Below the pieces are notes generated by a model. That model did not search any database. It was not told where the DNA came from and saw nothing but the letters and a program-made list of their open reading frames with translations. From Paludibaculum fermentans_A (GTDB taxonomy: Bacteria > Acidobacteriota > Terriglobia > Bryobacterales > Bryobacteraceae), in assembly GCF_051172195.1 (NCBI RefSeq), contig NZ_JBPJAQ010000001.1:4092001-4156000 (forward strand): a stretch of 64,000 nucleotides of DNA, written 5' to 3'. The position numbers and the translations under genes were made by a program. Numbering within the stretch: position 1 is the stretch's first letter; each line of letters begins with the position of its first letter. This document shows, piece after piece, positions 1 to 7,431 of the stretch.

Positions 1-197
1 TCAAGGTTTCGGCGGCGGAGTGTGAGCGATTCCGGCCGGAGGTGCTGGCGGTGGAACGAGTGGCGCTGGGCGAGAGGATGTACGCGCAGGAGTATCTGTG
101 CGAGTTTCTGCCGAGCGACCTGCAGATGATTCCGGCGCAGCTGGTGGAGGGCGCGGTGACGGACGATGAGGAGCCTTTGGATGAAGCGGCGCTGTAA
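1..197 (+). CDS. C-terminal end of a phage terminase large subunit-like ATPase, cut by the window edge
   Basis: The reading frame enters from the left edge (first full codon at base 3) and stops with TAA at 195-197. The 64 visible residues include RMYAQEYLCEFLPSD, which resembles the segment that closes the ATPase half of large terminases (TerL) just before the nuclease half. The protein should therefore stop where a normal TerL would continue. The nuclease-like half is a separate gene starting 40 bases downstream with its own ribosome binding site. Only the tail is visible, so the family call rests on this segment and the neighbour. Confidence 0.5.
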   Translation, partial: KVSAAECERFRPEVLAVERVALGERMYAQEYLCEFLPSDLQMIPAQLVEGAVTDDEEPLDEAAL

Positions 198-236
198 GGA
201 ACGCGGGCGGCCGGCGCCGGGCCGGAGGAGGGCGCC

Positions 237-899
237 ATGTTGATGACAGGGCGCATGCAGAAAGCGGGCTCGGTGTTTCACGTGGGCCTGGACCTGGGGT
301 TGCGGCGGAATCCGACGGCACTGGCGCTGGTGGAAGACGTGACGCGGCCGACGGGTGAGTTTGACCACGTGTACTACACGGATGTGATGGAGACGGCGCT
401 GGTGCTGCGGAACCTACAGCGGCTGCCGCTGGAGACTCCTTATGCGGAGTTGCCGGGCTATCTGGAGCGTTATCTGGCGGGCCTGGCGAAGCGGGGGACG
501 GTCCACCTGGCGGTGGACGCCACGGGGGTGGGCCTGGCGGTGGTGGAGATGCTGCAAATGGCGCAACTGCCGGCACAACTGATGCCGATTGTGATCACGA
601 GCGGCGAGTCCGTGGGGCAACTGAAGCATGCGACGAGTGTGCCGCGATCGATGTTGTTGCAGAACATGCGGATGGTGCTGGAGAAGGGTGGATTGCGGAT
701 TCCGTCGCGGCTGCGGCTGCTGCGGGAGTTGAAGCGGGAGTTGCGGGCGCTGGGGGACCCGAAGAGCCGGACGCCGGATGATATGGCGTTCGCGCTGGCG
801 CTGGCGAGCTGGTCGGCGCGACCGCAACCGACGGTGGGCGAGCGGTCTGTGGCTTTGCCGGTGCATCTGGTTGGGCCGAAGCCGCGACCCTTGGTGTAG
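237..899 (+). CDS. Terminase-type nuclease domain protein (RNase H fold), separate from its ATPase half
   Basis: The protein of 220 aa has three acidic sites typical of the RNase H-like nuclease of TerL: D19 in VGLDLG, D94 in AVDATG, and D181-D182 in TPDDMAFALA. It also has the KHATSVPRSMLLQN segment that precedes the last helix in this fold. The start ATG at 237 follows GGAGGAGGG at 224-232, so it is translated independently rather than being an accidental break. In known terminases this nuclease cuts concatemeric phage DNA. No other capsid or portal gene is visible, so this could be a prophage remnant or a domesticated module. An ATG at 243 is an alternative start. Confidence 0.7.
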   Translation: MLMTGRMQKAGSVFHVGLDLGLRRNPTALALVEDVTRPTGEFDHVYYTDVMETALVLRNLQRLPLETPYAELPGYLERYLAGLAKRGTVHLAVDATGVGLAVVEMLQMAQLPAQLMPIVITSGESVGQLKHATSVPRSMLLQNMRMVLEKGGLRIPSRLRLLRELKRELRALGDPKSRTPDDMAFALALASWSARPQPTVGERSVALPVHLVGPKPRPLV

Positions 900-909
900 C
901 CGCACAACA

Positions 910-942
910 GGCAGGGCTGGCGGCAGACCGCCGGCCCTGTCC
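910..942 (+). terminator. GC-rich hairpin after the terminase nuclease gene
   Basis: Bases 910-923 (GGCAGGGCTGGCGG) pair with 928-942 across a CAGA loop, with one mismatch. It lies 10 bases after the stop codon. There is no T-run, so it may instead be part of the repeated DNA that follows. Confidence 0.4.
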
Positions 943-1029
943 ATCAGCGTGCGGGAGCCCGCCTGGTCCCATTGCTCGCGAAGGCGAAGCAAGCCGCTAC
1001 GAACCCCGACCGTCAGGGAGGGGTCCCCA

Positions 1030-1122
1030 CCGCGCTGCGAACCGCGACCGCGTACGGAGCCGCGAATGTCAATGAGCGGGCACCTCAACGAAACGCCCCA
1101 GTCAAGGGTCGAAAGCCCGCCC
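1030..1122 (-). repeat. Dispersed 93-bp repeat, copy 1 (inverted relative to 14491-14583)
   Basis: The reverse complement of this stretch aligns over its full 93 bases with 14491-14583. The best core is the near-identical GCCCGCTCATTGACA followed by TTCGCGGCTCCGTACGC. Both copies sit in non-coding DNA beside decayed genes. Translating it gives an apparent conserved peptide (RCPLIDIRGSVRG) that I take to be an artefact of the repeat, not a protein. Confidence 0.65.
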
Positions 1123-1275
1123 ACCACACACCAGTCCAAGAGGTAGCGACGGGCTACTCACCCGTCTTCAACGGAGTCACGCACACCTCCGCGGGCCGCG
1201 AAAGCACACGAAGCCGGCCACCCAACACCAGTCCCAGAGCGATAGCGACGGGCTACCGGCGCGTCTTCAAGGGAG
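1111..1275. repeat. Pair of imperfect direct repeats of about 66 bp
   Basis: Bases 1111-1176 and 1209-1275 share CACCAGTCC, then TAGCGACGGGCTAC, then CGTCTTCAA and GGAG at matching spacings. The two units are separated by about 30 bases. The first overlaps the end of the 93-bp dispersed repeat. The second overlaps the truncated IS66-type fragment on the other strand, so it is probably the DNA that truncated that fragment. Confidence 0.5.
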
Positions 1276-1447
1276 CGTGCCGCGGACACCCACGAGCCTT
1301 CAATGGACACCTCATGGGCTCCCGGTACCGGCCGAAGGTGGACAGAGTCAAGTGATGGAGTGAGCAGAACTCTCGTCGAGTAAGCCCGTCGGGTTCAAAA
1401 TCGGCCGGATCATGCTCGCAGGGCTCCATCGGGAAGAACGGCATCAC
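1253..1447 (-). pseudogene. Truncated IS66-type TnpA-like helix-turn-helix fragment
   Basis: The 64-residue frame contains DGLTRREFCSLHHLTLSTFG. This matches the style of the IS66-family accessory protein TnpA (a G-L-S-x-R-x-F-C ... L-S-x-S-x-F pattern), which is a short DNA-binding protein. After about residue 45 the match ends where the direct repeat of this region begins. No TnpB or transposase gene follows, so I read it as an insertion sequence relic. The match is short and could be fortuitous. Confidence 0.3.
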
Positions 1448-1460
1448 GGAATGTGCGCCA

Positions 1461-1736
1461 TCAGGCAGTCAGGAGCATCAGCATACCAATAGCGCAACCC
1501 GCCAAGGCGCCCAATGCCTGAGTTCTTCCGCGACGACTGAGGGCTGCGACGAGAAGAGCCACGACCATCGCCACAAGCCAAGCCATCGCAGCGAGAATGG
1601 CAATGTGCCCAACCGGATGAAGAACGAGATGGCCTGCCTCTGTCCACCCGGCCCAAAAATGAACACCAGTTGCGGCAATAGCCAGTACCACGGAAAGCAT
1701 TCCGAAACCTGAACGCGATGTACGTGGTTTCTCCAT
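1461..1736 (-). CDS. Small integral membrane protein of unknown function
   Basis: The 91-residue protein begins MEKPRTSRSGFGMLS. It has three hydrophobic stretches (about residues 12-32, 40-63 and 73-90), so it probably spans the membrane two or three times. No catalytic or binding motif is visible. It stands alone between the IS66-type fragment and a MITE-like element whose left end begins four bases upstream of its start codon, so its promoter would have to lie inside that element or has been displaced. I do not recognise the family. Confidence 0.5.
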   Translation of the reverse strand: MEKPRTSRSGFGMLSVVLAIAATGVHFWAGWTEAGHLVLHPVGHIAILAAMAWLVAMVVALLVAALSRRGRTQALGALAGCAIGMLMLLTA

Positions 1737-1739
1737 TAG

Positions 1740-2020
1740 GCTAGCAGTCTGTGGCGGAAGTCCCGCTAGCCGCGCGGCAAGGGCTTGCGAGCCCAGGGCG
1801 CGAAGAGCCGGCCGAACTAGTGCCGGCCACTCGGAGGCAGGCTCGACACTGCCGTGGGCCGCAACCCCTTGTCGCCCTTTGGGTTCGCTCCGCCGCCGGC
1901 CTTCCTCCCAGAAAAAGGCGACTCTCTTCGGAGCGGCTTCGAAATTGCTCTTGAGCTGCCATTCTGGTGCCGGCGGCGGTGCGAACGCGGCTGCGCGACC
2001 TCCGCCACAGGCTGCTAACC
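1740..2020. mobile_element. Possible MITE-like element with about 37-bp terminal inverted repeats
   Basis: The left end (GCTAGCAGTCTGTGGCGGA from 1740) matches the reverse complement of the right end (GTTAGCAGCCTGTGGCGGA, read leftwards from about 2016). Similarity extends roughly 37 bases with a few mismatches and one single-base indel. The interior has no convincing gene. Bases 1753-1803 are also found, inverted and with one mismatch, at 33326-33376. No clear target-site duplication flanks the element. Confidence 0.4.
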
Positions 2021-2068
2021 TCTCGGAACCCGACCCTCAATCCAAACGATACCAGCCTTCACCGGCCA

Positions 2069-2353
2069 TCACGCCACGCGAGCCCCCTTCGCCCCCCACG
2101 CCAGCAACCACACTCCGCCCACCACGCGCGCCATGTTGGCACTCCAGCCAAACCAATCGCCGCGTACCGATGGCTGGACGTAGCCGATCGAGATGATCAT
2201 CAGGATGCCGAGCAATATGGCGCCCCATCGCTTTTCTCGTCGCTCGCCCGGCCTTCGCCCGCGCGTGTACCACCAGGCGGGAGGGCCAAAGATCGCCAGG
2301 AATGCGACCAGAACGATCAGCCCGATGACAAAAGGATGGGAACCGGCATCCAT
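2069..2353 (-). CDS. Small integral membrane protein of unknown function
   Basis: The protein has 94 residues with a short polar N-terminus (MDAGSHPF). A first hydrophobic helix spans about 8-27 and ends in PPAWWYTRGRRPGERREK, a strongly basic loop that should face the cytoplasm. Second and third hydrophobic stretches lie at about 43-60 and 73-90. No known motif is seen. Its 5' end overlaps the decayed 3' end of the upstream gamma-glutamylcyclotransferase-like gene on the same strand, so it may be transcribed with that gene. Confidence 0.5.
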   Translation of the reverse strand: MDAGSHPFVIGLIVLVAFLAIFGPPAWWYTRGRRPGERREKRWGAILLGILMIISIGYVQPSVRGDWFGWSANMARVVGGVWLLAWGAKGARVA

Positions 2354-2677
2354 AGTTTCGAATTCACAGGATAACGCGGGCGCAAATACAAAAGCTCACG
2401 GTGATGCGATCCCCGGAAACCGAGCCCAGTACCCCGGCAACTCCGCCGACTCGAACACCTCCACCCCGACCGCAGGCCCTGCCGGATCCAGCACCAACCC
2501 CGGAAACCCCAAAGCCGCCCACCAGTCCGAGGGCCGCAGAACGCCCCGGACCGTCCCCCGCCGCCAAGCCCCCGCCAGAGCCGAAATCTGGCCATAATTC
2601 ACCCGCCCCGGAGCCAAACTCCCATACACGGCCAACCGCCTATCGGCCCCGCCGGAAAGATCCGCTACCTCGTCCAT
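2317..2677 (-). pseudogene. Gamma-glutamylcyclotransferase (AIG2)-like gene, probably frameshifted near its 3' end
   Basis: From ATG at 2677 the frame reads MDEVADLSGG...LAVYGSLAPGRVNYGQ, the typical YGSLxPG substrate loop of the GGCT/AIG2-like fold, then PGLVLDPAGPAVGVEVFES. The frame ends at 2396, near residue 93, inside what should be the conserved D-x-F-E-G segment. In the next frame the sequence continues as FRGSHHRELLYLR, which looks like the expected FEGxxYRRELVxL end. I infer a small indel near 2415-2425. Members of this fold cleave gamma-glutamyl peptides or amines. A second fragment of the same gene lies at 14339-14475. Confidence 0.5.
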
Positions 2678-2900
2678 AACCCGAGTCTAGCCTTCGTGGC
2701 AGCCACACTGGACCTGGCGTCCGCCAGCAGACCACAGCCCGCGATCTCTCCGGGTGGTCGATCTGAGCACATCGCCGTTGCTGTTCCATTGCCGCTGCCT
2801 GGCCACAACAGCATGAGGCGATGTTCCAACCTGAAACTGGGAACGCCGATTGGGAACTGGCACCGCACAATGAGTACTACCCGATGCGAGCAGGAAAAGG

Positions 2901-3212
2901 GTGTCTCCTCATGCCAACTTCGTATTGTGGACCTCCCTCCTCCTCTGCTCTGTCACGGGGTTGGCAACTGCCCAAAAAGATGCTTGCTCCAGCGCTGACA
3001 AGAGCTTGAGGAAAAAGGCAACGCCAAACTGTCTTACAGGTCTTAATACCTCTTTCTCTGCCGTGCTTGGTACAATCCGCTCCAGGTACCCGGATGGAAC
3101 ATGCTCCCGCCCAGGCAGGCCTTGTCCTAGACTTGAGCGGTTTGTCGACTCGAATACTCAAATCGGCACGCGACCGCAAAGCCGGTGCAAAGCTAGACAA
3201 CGTGCACTTTGA
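2901..3212 (+). CDS. Possible small secreted protein, GTG start
   Basis: A GTG at 2901, preceded by AGGAAAAGG at 2892-2900, opens a 103-residue frame. Residues 1-24 look like a signal peptide (hydrophobic FVLWTSLLLCSVTGLA, then ATA before Q25). The mature part is short, basic and of ordinary composition, with several cysteines, and matches nothing I know. The adjacent downstream gene is also exported. It may be the truncated start of a longer gene. The evidence is the signal peptide and the ribosome binding site only. Confidence 0.3.
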   Translation: MSPHANFVLWTSLLLCSVTGLATAQKDACSSADKSLRKKATPNCLTGLNTSFSAVLGTIRSRYPDGTCSRPGRPCPRLERFVDSNTQIGTRPQSRCKARQRAL

Positions 3213-3266
3213 GCACCTTTCATACCTTCTCGATCATGTCTAGCATCTCCCTTATCCGGTCTGCCA

Positions 3267-3761
3267 ATGACAACCAATTACAACAAGAGGAGTACTCTAG
3301 TGGGAAATAGATCCGTTGGGTCTTTCGCATTGGCGGCCTTGGCAGTTAGCCTCGCTGGCGTAGCATGCAGCAGTCCACCAACTCAGTGGTCTGCGGACAA
3401 GTCTGTCGGAATCAGCTTTGCGCAACCAAGTGGGAAGGTCTACCTGGTAGGGAAGGTCAGCGTCAGAGGCCGTGTGGTAACAATTCCAAGGAACCACATA
3501 CTGTCCTGCGATCAGGACTGGTGGGCCATGTATGATGCCGTAACTCAGGAGGGCTTTGAAATCCGCGATAGCGGGGGCGCTACGCTCGGTCGGGATCTCA
3601 AAGTGGCTCCGGACAGCGACACAAAGATCTACCTTCTGGCTGGGGCCTGCTTCAACGGCAATTGCAGCAAGACCACCGACAACTGCCGTCTGAGGTTCAG
3701 CATAGATGGCAGTCCAGAGGTGATTGACTACCCCGTCACCATCACCAGAACCGCGCGCTAA
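3267..3761 (+). CDS. Predicted secreted or lipoprotein-like protein of unknown function
   Basis: The protein has 164 aa. Residues 13-34 form a signal sequence (SVGSFALAALAVSLAGVAC) ending in a cysteine that could be lipidated, although the -3 position is glycine instead of the usual leucine. The mature region reads as a small beta domain with cysteines in ILSCDQDWW, LLAGACFNGNC and TDNCRLRF, which could form disulfides outside the cytoplasm. There is no recognisable family. Base composition is a little less GC-rich than the metabolic genes further on, in keeping with an accessory region. About 270 non-coding bases follow. Confidence 0.6.
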   Translation: MTTNYNKRSTLVGNRSVGSFALAALAVSLAGVACSSPPTQWSADKSVGISFAQPSGKVYLVGKVSVRGRVVTIPRNHILSCDQDWWAMYDAVTQEGFEIRDSGGATLGRDLKVAPDSDTKIYLLAGACFNGNCSKTTDNCRLRFSIDGSPEVIDYPVTITRTAR

Positions 3762-4029
3762 GGGCTAAGCGCATGGCCGGAGAGGGGAACTTTCGCATTG
3801 AGAAAGAATTGATCGACGCCTATCGTCGGTGATCAAATCGCCCAAGTTTCTATGGTTGTAGGCACATCGAATCAGCATCCCTCCGGCAAGACCGTGGGGA
3901 TACGGAAACCAGCGGGGCGAGCGATGCGACTGGGGATTGCGAACTGAACTGCTTCATAGGCGCAAGGCATGTTCCAGGATCTTATCCTCGCCGCGCCCTT
4001 GCCCGACACTGTTCGGTAGACTAGTCCTA

Positions 4030-5082
4030 ATGCCCATCATTCACTACGGTCGCGCCCTGTATTATCCTCACATATTCCCCAAAGACCGCGTCTGGCTACG
4101 GACTGCCGCCTTGTACCACGACGGCATCTCGCGCATCGTGCCGAAGAGCTTCGTCGCATCGAAACACAAACGATACGACAGCATCAAGCTCCTACAAGAC
4201 TTCGAAGCGCTGCAAGACTCAGGATTCATCGAAGATGAGGCGCCGACATTTCCGGCCGACGACTCACACGAGAGCTTTCGCCGCTTTCTCGATCTCGTGC
4301 GCCAGCGCCGCGTCGTTCAACCCGGGCCGCAGAGAACATATAGCATGTTCATCGACAAGATGGACAGAGCGCTGTTCGACGAACTCCGCGAGGTCGGCCT
4401 GGCAATCGAACGCGACGCCGAAATTGAGATGCCTGAAGACGTTGGACTGTTGTACATGACGTTCCTGGCTAAGCACATGGCAGGCCATCGACCAATTCTT
4501 ACTGACAACCCTGCTTTTCAGACGGCCGACTATGTCCCGCTGCCACCCGAAGGTGGGGGACCACACTCAGACGTGGGGTTTGTGTTGGCGACTGCGGTGA
4601 TGCGGACGGCACTGCCTGTCGATATTCAGAGCATCCCCATCTCTGACTTGATACAGTTCAGAGAGGACCACACACCAGAACGCGCCGCATTCTATGATGC
4701 AATCAGCAACCTCGCGCGCGATCTGCAAGTCTTGCGACCAGGACACGAATTGGAGAAAGCAATCGAGCACCACAACAGCGTGCTTCAGTTGAAGATCAAG
4801 GCTCTGGAGTCGAAGCTCAGGCTACTCAACATCACATGCATATCTGGGGTGTTGAGTATGTCCCTCCCGAGCTACTGGGTTTCGGACTGGGGTCTGCACT
4901 TAGCGAATCCGGCCTTCTTGGTAGGCGGCGGCGCACTCATTGCTTCATTCATGGCTCTGCGGTGTTATTTGGAACGCGTTCTCACTACGGCTGAGAATCC
5001 TGCCGCCTATGTCCACTACATGCAATCTCAACTAACGCCCGCCAAATACACTGAGCAGTTTCTTCAACTGCATTTGTCGTAA
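4030..5082 (+). CDS. DUF6236-like protein with a C-terminal membrane segment
   Basis: I choose ATG at 4030 because the family-like sequence begins there (MPIIHYGRALYYPHI). The preceding in-frame codons back to 3937 look non-coding. The opening block, up to RIVPKSF with a WLRTAALY core, resembles DUF6236 proteins, whose role is unknown to me. The middle part is soluble. Residues about 290-330 contain two hydrophobic stretches separated by SYWVSDWGLHL, so the C-terminus is probably membrane-anchored. It converges on the methyltransferase of the putative defence operon with only 25 bases between the stops. Whether it works with that operon cannot be told from the sequence. Confidence 0.7.
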   Translation: MPIIHYGRALYYPHIFPKDRVWLRTAALYHDGISRIVPKSFVASKHKRYDSIKLLQDFEALQDSGFIEDEAPTFPADDSHESFRRFLDLVRQRRVVQPGPQRTYSMFIDKMDRALFDELREVGLAIERDAEIEMPEDVGLLYMTFLAKHMAGHRPILTDNPAFQTADYVPLPPEGGGPHSDVGFVLATAVMRTALPVDIQSIPISDLIQFREDHTPERAAFYDAISNLARDLQVLRPGHELEKAIEHHNSVLQLKIKALESKLRLLNITCISGVLSMSLPSYWVSDWGLHLANPAFLVGGGALIASFMALRCYLERVLTTAENPAAYVHYMQSQLTPAKYTEQFLQLHLS

Positions 5083-5107
5083 GCACAACAAGCAAATCCC
5101 AGAAACT

Positions 5108-6385
5108 CTATGAGCACCGGGCTGCCTTCAGAATTACAACACTTTCCCGTAGGTGGAGAGTCCGCTCGATCCCATCCGCCAGCGAGTTAATATGCTGACC
5201 AGAACTCCGCAAATGCCGTAAGACGCCCACCTCGCTCAGGTACCATCCAGAACGCTCGGCTATCTCAGCGATGATGAAGTCAACCGGGACTTCGACGCCT
5301 GCATAAGCAGAAGTAGCGACCACAATCCAAACTGCAGCTTCGGGAAGTGCCAATCGCCTCAATCGAAGAAGAATACGCTCCATATCCTCAAAGTAGGCCT
5401 GAATCATAGTGGGGATTTTTTTATCCCATAAATCCGCTGAACGCGCCCTTACTTCTGCAATCATGTTAGAAAAAACCGGGCCGAATGATGATCTCTCCGG
5501 CAACTCCCATCTCGCTTGAACATGAGATCGGATAGTAGATTTCCGAATCAGTGCGAGCTCTGCCGTAGAATCAACAAATTTACCGAGAAATAGCTCCGGG
5601 CGATACACATCCGAGTAGTCAAACGAATTCAAATAAGGAGGAGATGTAACGCATAACTTAAACCTCCGCCCCTCCGTTGTCAAAATTCTCCGAGCATCAC
5701 CACAATAAATCTCAGAACTATCTTTTGGGATCGGGAACTCTTCAAGATCCGCACAAACAATCTCGACCCTATGCTGAAACCTCTCTTCAAAATGGGCCCG
5801 GTCGAATTTTGCCACCTGCCAGTCCTTGCGATACCTTAGGCATTTGCCGTCAGCGACTGCGTTGCAATTATCCATAGCTGCACCCAATAGACAAAGGCGA
5901 AGCAAGTTTCCAACACTCTCGGGAGTCTTCTGCGAAGCCCTCCAACCGCCCTCAAACGAACGGAGTACGGATCCGTTGAACAGCCATTTCGATGATTTAC
6001 CCTTATCGGAAAAGGTAGAGTAGCTATCGAGCGGAGACTTCGCGCCACGCCGCAATCCGAGCAACATGCCACCGAGGTATTCGCGCACTGTTTGCGCTCG
6101 ACATTGAGTGAGCTTTGTCCGGGAAACAAACTCAAGGAACGGATTGACCTCAATTCCAACCCCCCTATACCCATTGAGACTAGCAGCGAGCGGAACTGTG
6201 CCGCTGCCACAGAATGGGTCGAGGATGCTATCCTGAGCGGTCAACTCGACCCTATCAGCAGCGGACTTAAACACTTGCGGAGAGAACCCCTCTTTGATTA
6301 CGTACCAGCGGTGTCGAGCCAAAGTGGAGCAGTCAGTCGCGGAAGAGCATCCAGTTCCGCGCAGTTCAAACGATTCATTCAACAT
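5108..6385 (-). CDS. Site-specific DNA methyltransferase (N4-cytosine or N6-adenine type)
   Basis: The protein has 425 aa and two diagnostic motifs: SAM-binding DPFCGSGT (56-63) and catalytic TSPPY (247-251). Motif I comes first and about 190 residues separate the two. That is an alpha- or gamma-type arrangement with a long insert that may hold target recognition. I prefer ATG at 6385 over 6397 because it overlaps the upstream nuclease stop as TAATG, the usual signature of coupled translation. It is the last gene of a four-gene operon and most likely protects host DNA from, or marks it for, the nuclease and ATPase encoded ahead of it. It could also be a plain modification enzyme carried along with them. 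Confidence 0.9.
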   Translation of the reverse strand: MLNESFELRGTGCSSATDCSTLARHRWYVIKEGFSPQVFKSAADRVELTAQDSILDPFCGSGTVPLAASLNGYRGVGIEVNPFLEFVSRTKLTQCRAQTVREYLGGMLLGLRRGAKSPLDSYSTFSDKGKSSKWLFNGSVLRSFEGGWRASQKTPESVGNLLRLCLLGAAMDNCNAVADGKCLRYRKDWQVAKFDRAHFEERFQHRVEIVCADLEEFPIPKDSSEIYCGDARRILTTEGRRFKLCVTSPPYLNSFDYSDVYRPELFLGKFVDSTAELALIRKSTIRSHVQARWELPERSSFGPVFSNMIAEVRARSADLWDKKIPTMIQAYFEDMERILLRLRRLALPEAAVWIVVATSAYAGVEVPVDFIIAEIAERSGWYLSEVGVLRHLRSSGQHINSLADGIERTLHLRESVVILKAARCS

Positions 6386-7431
6386 TAAGGCGCACACTCG
6401 GGGGCTACAAACATCCGAATCGGATTCTCAAAGTCATCTCTGGATTCGTGATACTGTGGATCATATTCAATCTCAGCATCAGCGAATTTCATTCCATCAA
6501 TTGCAGATATAGTAGAGCTATTAAGTACTAGCTTCGCGCGTCGAGCGTCCATAACAACAAGGTAGCCGCGTGCTTCATGAATAGGCGCCTGGATCCTATT
6601 TGAATCCATATAATTTGCAAGTTGCTTCGCCCCACTCCTGGCACGCGACGCTGAGTACGATGTTCTTATCTTAACACTATCCCGAGACACTCCTAACCAC
6701 TTGATCTCGATCAGGGCAAGTCTGTTGGTCATGAACCATGTTACTTTGATGTCAACTGGATGTGACTCGTCAACAATCTGCTCTGGTCGCACCTCGGCAC
6801 TTGCATTGAGCGTGATTTTAAGAAATCGTGTGAGTGAACGCCGAATGGTCTCTTCCGGGCCGGCAATGAAGAATAGACGCTTCCTATCGTACCAGGCTGT
6901 ATTCAAAATCTCACATGAAGAGGTCCTCGCGATCGTGTCCCGATAGGATGACAACGCTTCTCTGAGGCTACTGAACGTTGGAACTGCGAAATTACTTGAA
7001 CGGCCCGGTAACAATTTAACAACATGCTTGCTCTTTTTATTAGCGTGAAAATATTCAGCACCCTGATAAAAAGAATAGACCACTGAGTGCACAGAGAGTA
7101 CGGCAGGATCTATTGCGTGTTTCGCCCAAAGAATAAATGTACCACTGGGAATTATTTGAATCGCGCAGTGACCAGCAATCTTATTGACGACTTCAGTTAC
7201 AGAGGAGCATACGAGGCCAGGCTTGGGGATCGGGCGGGCAGTCGGGTCAAGCGATTGAAAAATGATGATCTTTCCGCTGCGACCTTCCGGCGCAATATGA
7301 GTATAGAAGCCCCGGATGAAGGTGAGGATCGATCTCACTGCAGGTCCCGCCGCCTCTCCATGCTCCCGCACCACGAACGGCAGGAACGCGTCTTCGAAGA
7401 CGCTCGCCATCGCTGTTTCGTCGATAGTCAT
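6385..7431 (-). CDS. PD-(D/E)XK-type nuclease, putative effector of the SMC-ATPase operon
   Basis: The start is ATG at 7431, which overlaps the preceding stop as ATGA. A longer frame to 7509 would overlap the neighbour needlessly. The protein has 348 aa. Its C-terminal third carries a PD-(D/E)XK-like signature: D227 in HPVDIKVTW, E242-x-K244 in LIEIKWLG, then Q270 in AKQLANYM. The N-terminal 200 residues are mixed alpha/beta and not recognised; they may sense or bind the partner proteins. Its place between the small middle protein and the methyltransferase suggests it cuts DNA when the ATPase complex is triggered. The nuclease call is by motif only. Confidence 0.7.
   Translation of the reverse strand: MTIDETAMASVFEDAFLPFVVREHGEAAGPAVRSILTFIRGFYTHIAPEGRSGKIIIFQSLDPTARPIPKPGLVCSSVTEVVNKIAGHCAIQIIPSGTFILWAKHAIDPAVLSVHSVVYSFYQGAEYFHANKKSKHVVKLLPGRSSNFAVPTFSSLREALSSYRDTIARTSSCEILNTAWYDRKRLFFIAGPEETIRRSLTRFLKITLNASAEVRPEQIVDESHPVDIKVTWFMTNRLALIEIKWLGVSRDSVKIRTSYSASRARSGAKQLANYMDSNRIQAPIHEARGYLVVMDARRAKLVLNSSTISAIDGMKFADAEIEYDPQYHESRDDFENPIRMFVAPECAP

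Noticed and set aside
1..576. Open frame of 191 codons on the minus strand
   Set aside because: It is antisense to the terminase genes, extremely rich in Pro/Ala/Ser, and has no ribosome binding site. It is typical of GC-rich shadow frames.
414..1139. Minus-strand frame with the peptide LRCPLIDIRGSVRG, shared in style with a frame at 14.5 kb
   Set aside because: The similarity comes from the 93-bp DNA repeat and not from a protein. The rest of the frame is antisense to the nuclease gene.
2640..2870. Two minus-strand frames ahead of the cyclotransferase-like gene
   Set aside because: Cys/Trp/Arg-rich composition without any start signal.
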